Origin: Axinella damicornis
Taxonomy: Eukaryota > Porifera > Demospongiae > Axinellida > Axinellidae
Direction: 5' to 3'
Assembly (NCBI GenBank): GCA_963931865.1
Contig: OZ007514.1
Location: 10,673,508-10,737,507, forward strand
DNA length: 64,000 nt
Shown: one piece after another, positions 23,631-36,370 of the stretch
How positions within the stretch are numbered: position 1 is the stretch's first letter
How the letters are laid out: each line of letters starts with the position of its first letter
Made by a program: the position numbers and the translations under genes
Notes under the pieces: model-generated
What the model was told of the DNA's origin: nothing
Databases searched by the model: none
Seen by the model: the letters and a program-made list of their open reading frames with translations, nothing else

Positions 23631-24356
23631 TACAGTTCCGGTCAATATAAAGTTTACGTACCGTACCCGTAGTACTTACGTAATGCGCTCGAGCGCGTAC
23701 CGTAATGTGGGCGTAACAACAGCTTACTAATCAGCCACGTGTGCGCGCGGTGCAGCGTAATACGCGTCTACGGTGCGTATTACGGTTGTGATATATAGAC
23801 CGTACTGATCGACAGAGAACTCGAAGAAGTAGTGTAAGAATGGTTTTCAGCGAATATAAGTTGCAGAGAATTACTACAGTCTACAGGGCTACAAGGCGCC
23901 AACGATCTCTCGTTTACTCAACGAAGAAGACCTTCGTTCTAGTCGGGTCGGGATAGCGAAGTTTCTAAGAAAGTTTCAGCTGACTAGCAGTATTGCCCGA
24001 AGACCAGGTGTACAATGCTAAGCTTATGAACTTACGCTTCTGCTCCTGGAGCTCTTTCATACGATGACGCATAGACATCTTCGAATAGAAGCAACAACAG
24101 CGAGTCGGGTAGTCGATCGAACTGGCAAACTGTCCTTCGCCTGGATTTTTCACACCACGAGGTCAGTTACCGTAAATACGGTGGTCAAATATTACGTAGT
24201 ACGCTAAATTGCGTATTACGCGTACGCTAGCGATATGCGCTGTCACGCCGAGTGCGTACTTCCTGCGTATTGCGACCGTACTTTGAGCTTCCGTAAGAAC
24301 GTACTACACACGTACTACTAGTACGCTACGTAAACTTTATATTGACCGCAACTGTA
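23631..24356. mobile_element. TA-flanked Tc1/mariner-like MITE
   Basis: Left end TACAGTTCCGGTCAATATAA and right end TTATATTGACCGCAACTGTA are inverted copies, continuing through AGTTTACGTA. TA at each end followed by CAGT fits Tc1/mariner-type insertion. The interior is rich in CGTAC/GTACG words and has no long frame. Confidence 0.78.
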
Positions 24357-24504
24357 GGCCTTGCAAAGTCAGCATACAATCTTCTTCTTGTGTTTGATCA
24401 CACCATGAACGTCGGCAGGGAAAACAAAGTGTACTTGTCTACTAGCTGGTCAAACTCGACAGGCATTTTTCGTAATTGTGCCACGCGTACTAACTACTAC
24501 CGTA

Positions 24505-24915
24505 TGGCCGGAAAATTTGGCGGGAATTAAATTTGGCGGATCGGCTCTAAAATGCTGAGAATTGCATTTGGCGGATTTGGAAATTTGCAGGGCGAGAATG
24601 ACGTCATACTAACCACACGGCCGTGAGCGACGTGCGGAGCGCTCTGTGGTTTATGTGAGACCTTGTGTCGTTAGGCTGCGATGGAGTCCGAGTTTGCGGT
24701 GGAGAGCTGTGTTCGAGGTACCACGTGTACAAAGAGCAGAGCAGAGACAGAGGTACTGTAGAATTATGAGTGCTTGCGCGAGACTTCAAGTGTCGCTACG
24801 AGACCCCGCCCACACACACACCGTGACAAAATTAATATTGGCGGAATTTAATTTGGCGGTGTGTTCATAATCCGCCAAACCGCCAAATTAAATTCCCTGC
24901 CAAATTTTCTGGCCA
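24505..24915. mobile_element. 411-bp MITE with TGGCCGGAAAATTTGGC ends
   Basis: Ends TGGCCGGAAAATTTGGCGGG and the inverted CCTGCCAAATTTTCTGGCCA, with further GAATTAAATTTGGCGG in both subterminal regions. CCGTA is present directly before and after the element, a likely 5-bp target duplication. Confidence 0.82.
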
Positions 24916-25429
24916 CCGTATGTCGATATCATGACGTCGCGAAATTATATATCGGTATCGATATATCGTGGCAGCACTAATGCAAACCGCATTTCGTAGA
25001 CCTAGTAGTTTTGGTGTTATGGCTTCAAATATGCTGGGCTCCGAAACCTCGTTTGTCGGCACTTGGCTTCTAACTTCAGACACCTACGTATGTGTCTACT
25101 GCATGAAAGGCAGGATGATGACAGCAACTGGTTGCTACGCCACCTTGGGAACTGGGTAGCCAACGTAGCATAGGTAGCTATTCTACTCTCAAGTTTTGAT
25201 CGTGGGCAGACCGACCAGAAAAACTTAATTTTCGGACATTCAATAAACGGACAACTCGCACAATCGTGCCAGACTACTGCATACGAGCTGTCTCAGTTTA
25301 CAAAATTAACCCGCTCCAAGTGGTTTAACTCACATACTTATCAGTTTTAATCATATAGTGATGACAAGTTTCTATATAAAACCCCTATACCGCGAGAGTG
25401 CAATTATTTCTGTAATCTGCACTGCTTTC

Positions 25430-25508
25430 AGCCAATCAGCTGCTGATTACACTTTTTTGCACTGGTACGAGTGCAAAAAAGTGTAATCACGAGCTGATTG
25501 GTTAATGG
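25430..25508. repeat. palindromic hairpin, about 79 bp
   Basis: GCCAATCAGCT...GATTACACTTTTTTGCAC is mirrored by GTGCAAAAAAGTGTAATCAC...AGCTGATTGGTTAATGGC around a 6-8-base loop. Confidence 0.85.
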
Positions 25509-26136
25509 CGCAGCGGTTTCTACGTAGTTTCTAGGTTCGAACAGAAAAGTAAACAAACGATTATCGAGTGCATAAAGGTAGCTAAGCGTCATGGCAGAGG
25601 GTAGCTACTGGTCAAATGTGTCCCACTATTGCTGCGTTTCTTCATGAGAGCGTGTGCGAAAATACCGAAGATGTCGCTGGGGCGGGAGAACTCGTACTCC
25701 ACGCGACTGACACCGAAACTCGTACTCGACGGTCGCCGAACCATGGACAATAAACAGCAAGGCGATGCTGCCACACCCACTGCTCCGCCTACGAGCAACG
25801 CTTACCAGGTTCCAGCAGCGCCCAAGAGTTCAAATGCCACGCGGCCTGAAGGATACTGACAACCAACAACTGGGGCCGTACCATGGCTTGAGACGGTGGC
25901 GTGGCATCACAGTAGCTACCACTAGTACTGTGTGAGGCTGGTGCTGGTGACAATCAATTCAAGCATGCAGTACGCTACTACACAGCGTCAAGGACCTCCT
26001 GCCTACATAATAAGGACTGATACCGGACTGATAGCTGCATCCGTGTCGTTGCATATACTTTGTGTGTACAGTTATTGCTGTATCAAGGATTCTTTGCTGT
26101 GCAACTCATTGATAACTCAGTTTCTATATGATTAAT

Positions 26137-26280
26137 ATGTGATAGCAAGATTTGGAGTGCAATTTTGGGAATTAATTGCACTCGTAAGGTCAGTAATTTC
26201 ACTCGGCTTCGCCTCGTGAAATTACAAACCTTACTCGTGCAATTAATTCCCAAATTGCACTCCAAATCATGCTATTACAT
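26137..26280. repeat. long palindromic hairpin, about 144 bp
   Basis: Arms beginning TGATAGCAAGATTTGGAGTG and reading through GGAATTAATTGCACTCGTAA meet at the loop CTCGGCTTCGCCTCG. Only a few mismatches occur along about 64 bp of stem. Confidence 0.88.
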
Positions 26281-26602
26281 ATACGAATCCAATGTGGTTT
26301 GGTTAAAGTCCGGTAATCAGTGGTGTCTGACAATCAGTAATTCAACCTTAATAAAATTCGATTGGTTGATTGTATGTAGATGATGTTACATCACTGTTTA
26401 CATTACATATGTATGTTGTGACATCAATATATCGATATACTCAAGATTATATACGAACAAGGTTTGTTCATACTCACTCTCTTCTTCTCCATTTTCATCT
26501 TAATGTTCGTTGCAAATGCCATGAATGCCTGCAACAACAAAAAAAAAACAGTAGAGAAATTTTCAGTTGTGGGAGTCTTTGGGGGCAAGGTGTTATGTTA
26601 TG

Positions 26603-26625
26603 CCCCCCCCCCCCCCCCCCCCCCC
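26603..26625. repeat. poly(C) homopolymer, 23 bases
   Basis: Uninterrupted C run. Confidence 0.95.
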
Positions 26626-26879
26626 AGTAAACTAACAATATACAGTTCAATGAGAAAGTCCAATGAAGGGCTCACTCCCAAGTCACGGTCACTTTAACTC
26701 AAAATCATCATCGACTACAAAGTGCTTAAAGAAGCAGAAAAGCATGTATCCAGCAACATTAAGCCCTCCACACAAAATTTATGAGCTTATCGGTGGCTAT
26801 GACGGCAAACCCTAACATTGGCTGGTAAAGAGTAAGTACCGTATTTATGCTAATAAAATGGTATAAATTTCAAAATTCA

Positions 26880-27560
26880 CTACCGTAGGATTGGAATCGT
26901 AGAAATTCCAGGAAATGAATTTGTATCGCTAAATTGATGGACCGTTGTAATAGTCGCGCTGGTTTGGAGAGAAATCGTTTGTGACCGCTGTTATTCCAGG
27001 ATATATAGGCATCGAACTGCCATCCCACGTACTGCATTTCGAGCGTTTGTGACTGTTGTAGCTGCACTATTCCAGGAACTGGGCATCTACTGCCATGCCA
27101 TCATTGCCATGCGCTACATTTCAAGCGCTTGTGACTGTTGTGACTACACTATTCCAGGAAATAGACACCCACTGCCATGCCACACGCTGACTTTCGGCTG
27201 CATTTCGGCTGCATTTCGGCTGCATTTCGGCTACATTTCGGCTTCGTGGCTATAGAAATTCCAATAAATGGGCATCATCAACCCCCCATGCCACACGCTG
27301 AATTTCAAGAGAACTCATTTGTGACCAAGGACTGCTGTATTCCAGGAAATAGGCATCATTTGCCATGCCACCACTGCATTTGGACCCAATCAGACTTGAC
27401 TATGAATAGTGTATTTTGTAAATGTGTACTTGGAATTCATGTTGTTTGGATAAGTACATTTCCTACATTGGAATCACAGAAAACAATTAGTGTCCTGAGC
27501 TACTGTTTAATTGGATTAGTGGAAATTCCAGGAATTGAATTTCTACCACTAGATATACCC
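26880..27560 (+). repeat. degenerate tandem array with ATTCCAGGAAAT motif
   Basis: ATTCCAGGAAAT-like words followed by GGGCATC and GCCATGCCA recur about seven times at roughly 70-100-bp spacing, often preceded by TTTGTGACTGTTGT. A five-fold TGCATTTCGGC micro-repeat sits inside one unit (27190-27240). No gene is supported. Confidence 0.7.
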
Positions 27561-28043
27561 CTTACTGTAGTAATTGGACTTGTCCCTATGCATTATTGCA
27601 ATATACACCTGTTGAATTCCTTGGTTTACGTTGTGCTGTAACACAATGTGCATTCCTTGGTCATTCTGGAACGGTACTTTGCAGGTAAGTGTTGTATCTG
27701 ATTGTTGATTCTCTCTCCTAATGAAATATTCGCCAAGATTATTACAGAGTAACAAAACTTGTTAAGTTCAAATATTTCTCATCTGCACCCACTTAGTGTG
27801 ACAATTCTGTCACAGACAGACATCATTACATTACTCGTAGCTTCAGTCAATTCTAGTCACAGGTTTAATGAGTGGATAGCACTCGATTGCAGTTGTCTTC
27901 TGGCCCTCATCAGGTGGGAATACAGAGACATTCTTACAGTGCTTGAATGTGTATGCTGCAGCAGTGGTACGTACAATACCGTATTTCCACGAATAGATGC
28001 CACGGTGTTTATTTATTTTGCAGTGCGGCTACTATTTTAGGGC

Positions 28044-28726
28044 GGCCGTCTGTATTCGGTGGACTGGACTCGGGACTGGACTCGGGACTGGACTCTGGGA
28101 CTGGACTCACAGAATGCTGCGCTCATCATTTTGAAGCATCAAACGTTACTAGAATACTTACATGACATGAATGGAATTCAGGGCAGCCGACCATGACTCG
28201 ATATCAGCCGTTCTAGCAGCCCTTTGTAGTTTCTGCTAGAGCGCGTGCACCAACGGTGCACTGAATCGGCTCGTCCCCAGACTGAAATGGTATGGGGATG
28301 TGACAAGAATCCACAGATAATTATAGGCCTACAGGCAGTTGGAAAGCAGGAACGGAAGTGCCAGCCAAACTTGGCAGCAGCATAGAAATAGTTCAAGAAG
28401 CTGCAAATTGGTTGTACCACTTGGTGTACGAGAGTTTGTAGCAATGACCGCCACGTGTTCCTCGAAGTCGTCATCAGATCATGGACGAATTCGCACCGAA
28501 ATGAAGTCGAGCTGGTAGGACCATGGCAGACGGTGACAGCTGTGTTGCTAAACCTCGCGTACTTGGTAAGTTGATTATCTATGGTGGCAGCTGTATAGTG
28601 CCATTCTGCAATTTCGTGTGTTTTGGCTTTCAGACAGCAGAAATGATGAGCGTAACTTTCTGTGAGTCCAGTCCCACAGTCCATTCCCGAGTCCAGTCCA
28701 CCGAATACAGACGGCCTTTTAGGGCA
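28044..28726. mobile_element. 683-bp MULE-like element with 9-bp target duplication
   Basis: Ends GGCCGTCTGTATTCGGTGGA and the inverted TCCACCGAATACAGACGGCC, followed inward by GGACTGGACTC repeats. TTTTAGGGC flanks both sides exactly (28035-28043 and 28727-28735). It carries a short plus-strand frame, ATG at 28523 (MADGDSCVAKPRVL), that runs to a perfect donor GTAAGT at 28566. A related fragment lies near 9395-9450. Confidence 0.88.
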
Positions 28727-28795
28727 GAGTTCGTTTTTTCGAGCAGTATAAACCTCAGACTCAAAGTGCTGACAAGGTGAAGTACTGTACAACGA

Positions 28796-29004
28796 GTGGA
28801 TGCATTGACTGGGACAAAGCCCATGTACAGCCGCTGCACGCTCCAACCGAGATCATCAAGAAGTCTTTTCAGGTGGAGCCTGCCAACCGCATCTCTCCGA
28901 AGTTACTGGCAAAGAAGATCCCTTTACGGACAATTACCAAGGAGGACAAGGATGAGCTGGAGAAGACTGAACGACTGCTAGAACTACAACTGTGTACGTG
29001 TACT
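28796..29004 (+). CDS. possible exon, unknown protein
   Basis: Open frame reading FQVEPANRISPKLLAKKIPL and TKEDKDELEKTERLLELQL before a stop. The composition is helical and charged, unlike surrounding DNA. No recognised domain; the start is undefined. It lies just right of the 28044-28726 element, whose ATG and donor could in principle splice to it, but no phase-matched acceptor was established. Confidence 0.25.
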
Positions 29005-29104
29005 TGAACACTGAACATCAAGTGAAGAGTACACAACACAATACAAGCTATTCCCCACACAAAGCAAGTGTTACTATTGATTAAGAAAACTCAGGGAGTA
29101 GTAC

Positions 29105-29836
29105 GTAGTCTCGAAAATACGCCCACCCTCGAAAATACGCCCACCCCCGAAAATACGCCCACCCCCCTTTTTCTGGGCAAGTTGTTGCAAAGGGTCATTT
29201 ATTACAAAGGGTCATTTATTACTCGAAAGTATGCCCACCCTATTAGCTGGAACAGGAAAGCACTTGAATAGCTCCGGAAGAAGCACTGTCAAAGAGGTTG
29301 GACTAAGAAATGAGGGCTGGCTATCATGGTACTATTTGCAATGAATTTCATTATGTTGCATGCCATTGCATAATCAGCTGTGTACTGAATGCATGACATG
29401 AGACCGTGCACGCGCTGTGCATTGCATGTTTGTGTCTTCGCGTGTGCAATTGCCTAGCGTAGCACTAGCAGCGCACTATGGATTTCTCGAAAGCAGCAGC
29501 AATCAGCAAGTCTGGAAGATAGTCTGCGCACTCTATGTCATTCAAGCACTCCTGCTGTGTCTTGTTTGCTGTTCCTGTAGCTACTCACACAAAGAGATTG
29601 TTCCTGCTCACCAAGAAACTCCGGGACTAGTAGTAGTTAAGCCTTGCTAGAATGACTGTTGCAGTATTGCACTCGCATACGCATGGACTTGGGTGGGCCT
29701 ATTTTCGAATTGGGTGGGCCTACTTTCGAGTCAAGGGTGGGCCTATTTCCGGAGAGGGGTCCTCGAAAATAAGCCCACCCCCCTCTTTGAGCAGATTCTA
29801 AATTCATCGCCCATGGGTGTATTTTCGAGAGACTAC
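29105..29836. mobile_element. inverted-repeat element with CGAAAATACGCCCACC repeats
   Basis: Left GTAGTCTCGAAAATAC is inverted as GTATTTTCGAGAGACTAC at the right. Each subterminal region holds three or four tandem copies of CGAAAATACGCCCACC or its complement. A decayed relative follows at about 29905-29995. Confidence 0.7.
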
Positions 29837-30245
29837 GGTACAATGTAGCAATACAGTCTTGTTACAATGCTGTTGCAGTATGGCACGCGTACCTATTACA
29901 ATACCATAGTTCCCCCTACTTAGAAAACAGCCCACTTCCCTCCCTCTTTGAGTAGCTAATAATGTTCATGGGTGTACTATAGGGAGACTACAGTTCATAG
30001 AACTAGTGGAATGCAGGACATTGGAGGGCGAGCCTGAGCGAAGTGCATGTGCGTGCAGGATGCAAGGAGCAGTTGCATTCACATGATTGTCATCAGAATG
30101 TGACCGGGCAATGAGCACAGAAATTACGGCACTCTTGAAACATGTACACTCGTGCACATCACAGCAACTGTGAGTCAGGTTAGCGTTTATAGCTAGCTAT
30201 AGCTGAAGCAGTCTAGCAGCAACGTCACCCCGGCCATGGTGGTAC

Positions 30246-30440
30246 ATGTAGGTCCACGAGCTGTCTCCGTCTTTGTCAGTGTCGCCACCGAGGAGGGAGA
30301 TTATACTAATCGTGCTCTAGCCAATGTCCACGAGTGGTCTCCGTCTTTGTCAGTGTCGCCACCGAGGATGAAGAATGTTCATGGTGCTCTAGCCAATGTC
30401 CATGAGTGGTCTCCGTCTTTGTTGTCGCCATCATTCGTCG
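30246..30440 (+). repeat. three-unit tandem repeat, about 66-72 bp
   Basis: GTCCACGAGTGGTCTCCGTC followed by TTTGTCAGTGTCGCCACCGA recurs three times, the last shortened. It stays open in one frame (about 92 codons) because the unit length is a multiple of three. No further gene evidence. Confidence 0.8.
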
Positions 30441-31799
30441 AACAGGCAGCTAGACGGTTCGTCAAGTTCGTTGAATTTGAATATTATTGTGCACGTGCAA
30501 GTGAAATTCGCTGATTGAAAATTTACGGTAAGTGCAAGATCCATCAAACATCAAACATACACATGCACTGCGCAATGAAGTCACACTAGTGTGGGGCTCG
30601 CTCAGGCTCACCCCAATGAGGGGCAACATGACTGTGAAATCATACGCATGTCGGCCATTAAGGTTCTTGTGTCTCACTCACCGCTTGTAAATTCAGCCCA
30701 GACTTTGCACTGACCTCCATGAACATTGCTCCGAGCTCCTCTGCAAGCTGCAGAAATCAGAACAGGGCAAACCAGCTTGCAGTTTTATTGTACAACACAT
30801 CCAGAGACTACTACATTTTGCTTAGTAATACATTGTTTATCACCCTCACTTTTACTGCTTCTAGAAATAGTGCAGTCTTTGATTTGCGCACAATTTCGCC
30901 TACTCCTTCCAGTAGTCACACTTAGTCTCGTGCCCAACCCTTCATGCGCGCCCCCGTGGAGAAGGTCTGGTGTATAGAGTGAGATTTCTTGTCACTAACA
31001 CCTTTCCCATCTGGAATTTGAGATGGCCAATGAAATCGAAGAGCGCGTGCGTAATTTCCTACTAATTTCGTCAGCGATCGAATCGAGGAGTCAAAAACAG
31101 CTCAGTTTTGGATGAAGAGATTGGTTGTTCAGGATCTAGACTAATAGAAAATACTTTTAACTGTTTCGCCACACCTGTATTTTACCCCATCCCATTTTGT
31201 TGCGGAATTTACTCTTGATGGCTGAAATGTTTGTTTCAAAATTAGAATATCTATTTGGTTGGTGTGTGAGCGAATATACTGGGCACCTTTGTTTAAATTA
31301 GCATGCAACAGGGAGTTTTCGTCCTAGTCATGTGACTTTCAACCAATCAAGTATCAAGCCTGAAAGAGAGAAGGCCCGGGAACAAGGTTACTAAATCATC
31401 CAGCCTCGTACCGAGCCCTTCACACCACATCGTTTGTCGCTTGCAGTACTAGCACGGCAGAAGGCCTGGTAGAACCCATGACATGACAAACATTCCTCCT
31501 AAAGTCAGGTACGTACTGCAAGCAATCAAAAACTGGAGGTGTACGTAGAAGGTCTGGGAATGAGGCTACAGTGTATACATGTACCTACAGTTCTTCTTGG
31601 CTGCCATTGCTCACTTTGATCCACTATAGGCAGTACGTGTTGATAGGGGAAGTTGTAAGTACATACAAGCACCCTAACCGGTGGACACAATCCAAGTCTT
31701 CTCAAGCATGCATGATGTCTGAAAGAATGGGGCATCATTCTGAAAAATGAGCTTACCAAGGCTCTATGCCTCCTCGGTCTCAAAATCCTAGCTACGCCC

Positions 31800-32050
31800 C
31801 TGCAAGAGGGCAGTGTTATCAAGCTGTAACAGGCACAAGAGGGCACACTGCTAAGTGTGATCAAGCTGTTATAGGCACAAGAGGGCAGGTGTACCAAGCT
31901 GTCACAGGCACAAGAGGGCACACTGCTAAGTGTGTATCAAGCTGTTGTAGGCATGCACAAGATGGCACACTGCTACGTGCGTATCAAGCTGTCACAGGCA
32001 CAAGAGGGCACACTGTATCAAGCCTTTGCAGGCACAAGAGGGCAAACTGC
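31800..32050 (+). repeat. tandem repeat of GGCACAAGAGGGCA units
   Basis: About six units of roughly 36-44 bp with core AAGCTGT, then ACAGGCACAAGAGGGCA and CACTGCTA. Confidence 0.88.
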
Positions 32051-32199
32051 TAGAATTAGGTTTCTATCACATAGGTATAATCGAACTTCATCTGATTCCT
32101 TGAATATTGATCAAAGTGCAGCTATATGTCTACGTAGTAAAAAAATTATACATGACCCGTACCTTAGTTCACCAGAGAAGAGCTATATTGCCAACAAAA

Positions 32200-32480
32200 G
32201 TTGAAGCAGTTGATAATTAGGTAATGGCTAGCAGAGAGGAGGAGGTCACCATTGCTCGCTAAAACTTTTGCTGGTAGTACAGCTCTTAGGAAAGGCCCGC
32301 AATGATTCTGAGTACACCGTCGTGAGCGCCATTGTGAAATGATGCTTATGTACGGAAAGTCATCCTGGTGGCAAAGTTGTGAGCACTGCATTAATTGTTT
32401 GTCTTCCCCCTTGGCCGCCATTGCTCGCTTGGTACCGGTAAGTATGGTCGTCACATGACATGTGCGTTAATTGGAACGAG
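32200..32480 (-). repeat. dispersed repeat family A, copy 2
   Basis: Inverted relative of 20857-21240, with GGAAAGGCC, CACCGTCGTGA, GCCATTGCTCGCT and TGTGCGTTAATTGGAACGA in mirrored order. Confidence 0.7.
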
Positions 32481-33244
32481 CTTTGAGCTGTGTATACAGG
32501 CGGTCTTTAAAGGAGGCTAGCTGTAAGCAGTGAGTATCGTATATAAGGAAATTTTCACTGCTATAATACAAATGCCACTAAATAAAATTTACTAAGGAAA
32601 GAGAATAAATTCCAGTAAAGAACAATTGCTGCATAATTCATGGCTCTGTTTCGCTACTTTCAATGATGGACTTCCAGCCTGACCCCAGACAAACACCTTC
32701 TCAAAGTTCAAGTGAACCAAGAGGTTCAAGAAACGGGAGCAGCACACTCACCTCAGTGCATGCTGGAATAGTGCAGGTATGTTTGTCACCACAGTGGGCC
32801 CACCCCGCAGCAGCTTGAGTTTCCCAAAGAAGCTGGGTTGGCATGTGAGTGATAGTACGGCAAGTACAGCAAAGTCAAGGCCGTTCGCGAAACTTTTCAA
32901 CATGAATGATCGTCATGCGAACGATTTTCAACACGAAAATATCCCGATATATTGTACGTATGTGCTGGTAGATGCAGTCAAAGTCTACCCAGGTACCTAT
33001 TGGAACAAGCTGTGAGCTGCCTGCCTATTTTCGGGTGGTCTTTGACGTACATGTAGCCGTGAGTATGTGCTGGTGGATACAGTCCGGGTTTGCCCAGGTG
33101 CAGAGACGTGGGCCATTATAGTGCATAGGTACTTCTTCCCATAAACTCCATCGCCACCTCAACTCAATACTAATCAAATTCGAGTGGAAACCGCACTCCT
33201 GGTAGCCGGTGAATCATAGCCCATAACATACATGACACGTCATG

Positions 33245-33510
33245 ACCATGCTGCCCGAGTCCAAGTGAGCAATGAAGGCCAAAGGGAAGACAAACAATTA
33301 TTTTAGAGCTCACAACTTCACCACGAGGGTGATCACGACAGTGTGGTCAGGATCTTCGTGGCCTTTCCTAAGAGCTGTACTTCCAACAAAAGTCGAAGTG
33401 AGTGTTCAAGCAATGGCAGCCAATGGGAAGACAAAAGCGCACGTAACTCTACCACCAAGGTGACTTTTAGCACCAAAGTTATGCACTTGGGTCACTGCAT
33501 GATAGTGATT
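33245..33510 (+). repeat. dispersed repeat family A, copy 3
   Basis: Same landmark order as 20857-21240: GAGCAATG...GGGAAGACAAA, GATCACGACAGTGTGG, GGCCTTTCCTAAGAGC and TGCATGATAGTGATTA. Confidence 0.72.
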
Positions 33511-34264
33511 ACATCAGCTCCCTCCCTCCCTTTCTCACATCCCACTCACCTGCCTTCCTCTCTCCATTGTGACTACTCGTAAACCTTCGCGATCACATTT
33601 GTTACCTAGGATCATCTTTTCTACGTTTGTTGGTGCAAGCTGAAAAGTGAGGAGACAAGGAAGGAGACAGGGAGGGAGGGAAGAAGGGAGGGAGAGAGGG
33701 AGAGAGGTGGGGGAAGAGAATTGGGATAATGACTAATGTTTATGCTTGATCATTAGGTAATGGCCAGCAGAGAGGTAACAGGTGCTGAGCTGCATCAGTT
33801 TCTGGTGGATGGATACGGTTACCAAAGTAGTGATCTAAATCTGTTCACTTCCTGCCAACAGCGCTGATAGGTCCAACTGCCAAGATATGCCATCTCACAT
33901 GGCTGAGAATGTTGATACCCATTCTAGATTGCTGGGAACCCAAATCCAGAAAGTAAAGATGTGCACATCAAAAGGCTCAATAATGATCTTAAGATGATAT
34001 GGTATAGGATGACAAATTTTTTTCCTGACAATATCTGCTCTCTTCCTTATCACTGCCCCTCCAAGGAAAGTGCCACGCTATTGTCAGCCTACTGATAAAC
34101 AGACAAGAGTAAAGTGTAACAGAAAGTATAGCAGAATGGCAAAAGGAACAAGGTAAGCTTAAAACAATTCAGTACACAACCCCACCCTACTGACTATGTA
34201 CGTACTTGTATCTTTTCACATACAAGGATATGCATATGCCCAGAGATTGCCTCGCATGTGCGAG

Positions 34265-34590
34265 CATAATCACATGTAGTAGGCTGGTCTCACGCCGGTC
34301 ATATGTAGTAGGCCGGTCATATGTAGTAGGCCGGTCTCATGCTAGTCACATGTAGTAGGCCGGTCTCATGCTGGTCACATGTAGTAGGCCAGTCTCATGC
34401 TGGTCACATGTAGTAGGCCGGTCTCATGCTGGTCACATGTAGTAGGCTGGTCTCATGCTGGTCACATGTAGTAGGCCGGTCTTATGCCGGTCACATGTAG
34501 TAGGCCAGTCTCATGCTGGTCACATGTAGTGGGCTGGTCTCATGCTGGTCACATGTAGTAGGCCAGTCTCATGTAGTAGGCCGGTCACAA
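34265..34590 (+). repeat. 28-bp tandem array, about eleven units
   Basis: Unit CATGTAGTAGGCCGGTCTCA plus TGCTGGTCA, repeated with single-base variants. Confidence 0.92.
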
Positions 34591-34699
34591 CAAACATCCA
34601 CTCTCCATAATGGCATCCTTCAGACCACCTGCTGCATGTTGCTTGCTCAGGCTCACCCCACAATGCCATGCATTTTGTCTAGTAACAACATATGCCATT

Positions 34700-34940
34700 C
34701 ATCTTCGAGTGTTTTCCCAGTGTCGTGAAAATGCATCACAAAGGTACTGAACCAGAAAATAGCCAAACGGCCAACGTCAAAATTTGTTGTGACATTTTCA
34801 CCTCAAACAGCAGCATTTCACAATGAGCAAGCAGATAGTGCACAACCCCATCGCTTTTTGGAAGTGTCGCAAGGCACTTGAAACCACCCACTCAAGAACT
34901 ATGGCTTCATTTGCAACTCTTCATTTTTACACATGCACAT
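34700..34940 (-). repeat. inverted copy of the AAAAAGCGATGGG dispersed repeat
   Basis: Carries CCCCATCGCTTTTTGG, TCGAGTGTTTTC and CAATGAGCAAGCAG, mirrored relative to 13955-14365. Confidence 0.65.
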
Positions 34941-35115
34941 GAAGCAACTTTGAACTCTTAACTCAAGACTACCTACTGTACTCTGTGTGCCTTCAGCTCA
35001 AGCATGCACCTGCTGCTAAAAGGAATGACATTAACATGAGTAAATATCTAATCTGGAAGTGCAGAACGGCAAAACGTAGGGAAATCAGGTAGGATGATAA
35101 AACAGTTTAGTCTAC

Positions 35116-35116
<1 letters not shown>

Positions 35117-35150
<34 letters not shown>
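35117..35150. repeat. poly(C) homopolymer, 34 bases
   Basis: Uninterrupted C run in the assembly. Confidence 0.95.
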
Positions 35151-35439
35151 ATGCATTATTGCTGAGCTCCGTAGTGTGAGGCAACTAATCTGTCTGCATA
35201 GGCTGCAATCTCAGCTATGGTTTGTATGTATATGGCAATAGTTAGTCGTTTTCAGGCTAGCTTCTGACTACTGAGTGGATGTGAATGGCGTTCAGCTGTG
35301 GAAGGAGCTGAACACCATTCACTTATTTCAAAGTACATGCAAATGTTCGCGCTCCACCATGGCATCCCTCTCCTCACCTTGCTCAGCTACATGCAACTAA
35401 CTTGTTGCTTGAATCTGCAAATGTACTAACTATATATGT

Positions 35440-35800
35440 GCAGCTACAATCGACGTGACATCTCTGCCAATGCACATCGAACAGGTACTATCACGAATAC
35501 TGTGCTCGTGTATGGCTATATCCAAGGTGTGGGAGTTACCGCTTACCGTATATACAACAACGTGCATTGTGAAGCTGAAGAGGTGGGGGGCCAAATGTTA
35601 CGAACAATAGGAAATAGCTGGAAAAACAGCCGCAACAATAGTTACAACATCTGTGAAGTATATACATCGTGGGAAAAGACTGTTTCCTAGCGTTCATCTC
35701 GAAGCATGAAGTTTTCAAATGCACTACATGTCCTGTTCTTGATAGGACTCCGAGGTCACGAAGAGGTGGAGCCACTGTTAAAGTAGGAAATAGATGAAAT
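35440..35800 (+). repeat. dispersed repeat family C, copy 1
   Basis: Starts GCAGCTACAATCGACGTGAC. Its inverted counterpart, diverged, occupies about 54745-55095. Shared landmarks include TGGCTATATCCAAGGTGTGG and AAATAGCTGGAAAAACAGCC. Confidence 0.75.
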
Positions 35801-36370
35801 AACAGCGAACGAAGCGGCTTGATTTCAGTCAGGTACACATAGAGCAGGTTTTGCTATTTGCTATTGTTTGACTCCCTTTCGATGTTTATGAGGGTCTATG
35901 TGCCGAGATTTCAATTTTTTCACACCCGACATACTGACAGACAGACAGACAGATTGACAGACGGACAAACCGATTGCTTAACCCGGCTTCGCGCATGAGT
36001 GCGTGGGGTAATAAGATCTATAGAAAAAAGCAAGGTAGGGATGATACATGTGTAATATGTAGTAACAGTGTGGTATACAACCCACATCACTTTTTTCATT
36101 ATACATGTACAATGTGTATTATGTAAAATGAGCTGTAGGGTGGGATTGTATACTGAACTAGCTGTTTTACGCATCATCCCTACATTGTTTTATCACTATA
36201 CCTCCTTACATTTTCTTACTCTTGTTACTATATATTGTGCAGCTGTTTGACCCTCATTTCTAAGTCTGCCATCAGAATCCATTGTACCCAGTTGGGAATC
36301 CCACTGTACCATGGGACACGTGGGACCGACCATGGGAATCCACCGTCCTACTTGGGTCCACCATATACCA

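Noticed and set aside
28178..28846. 222-codon minus-strand frame
   Set aside because: It crosses a transposon boundary and target duplication at 28726-28735, has no domain, and its composition is non-coding.
34265..34590. Array of about 28-bp repeats resembling a CRISPR
   Set aside because: Units are contiguous with no variable spacers, and the genome is eukaryotic.
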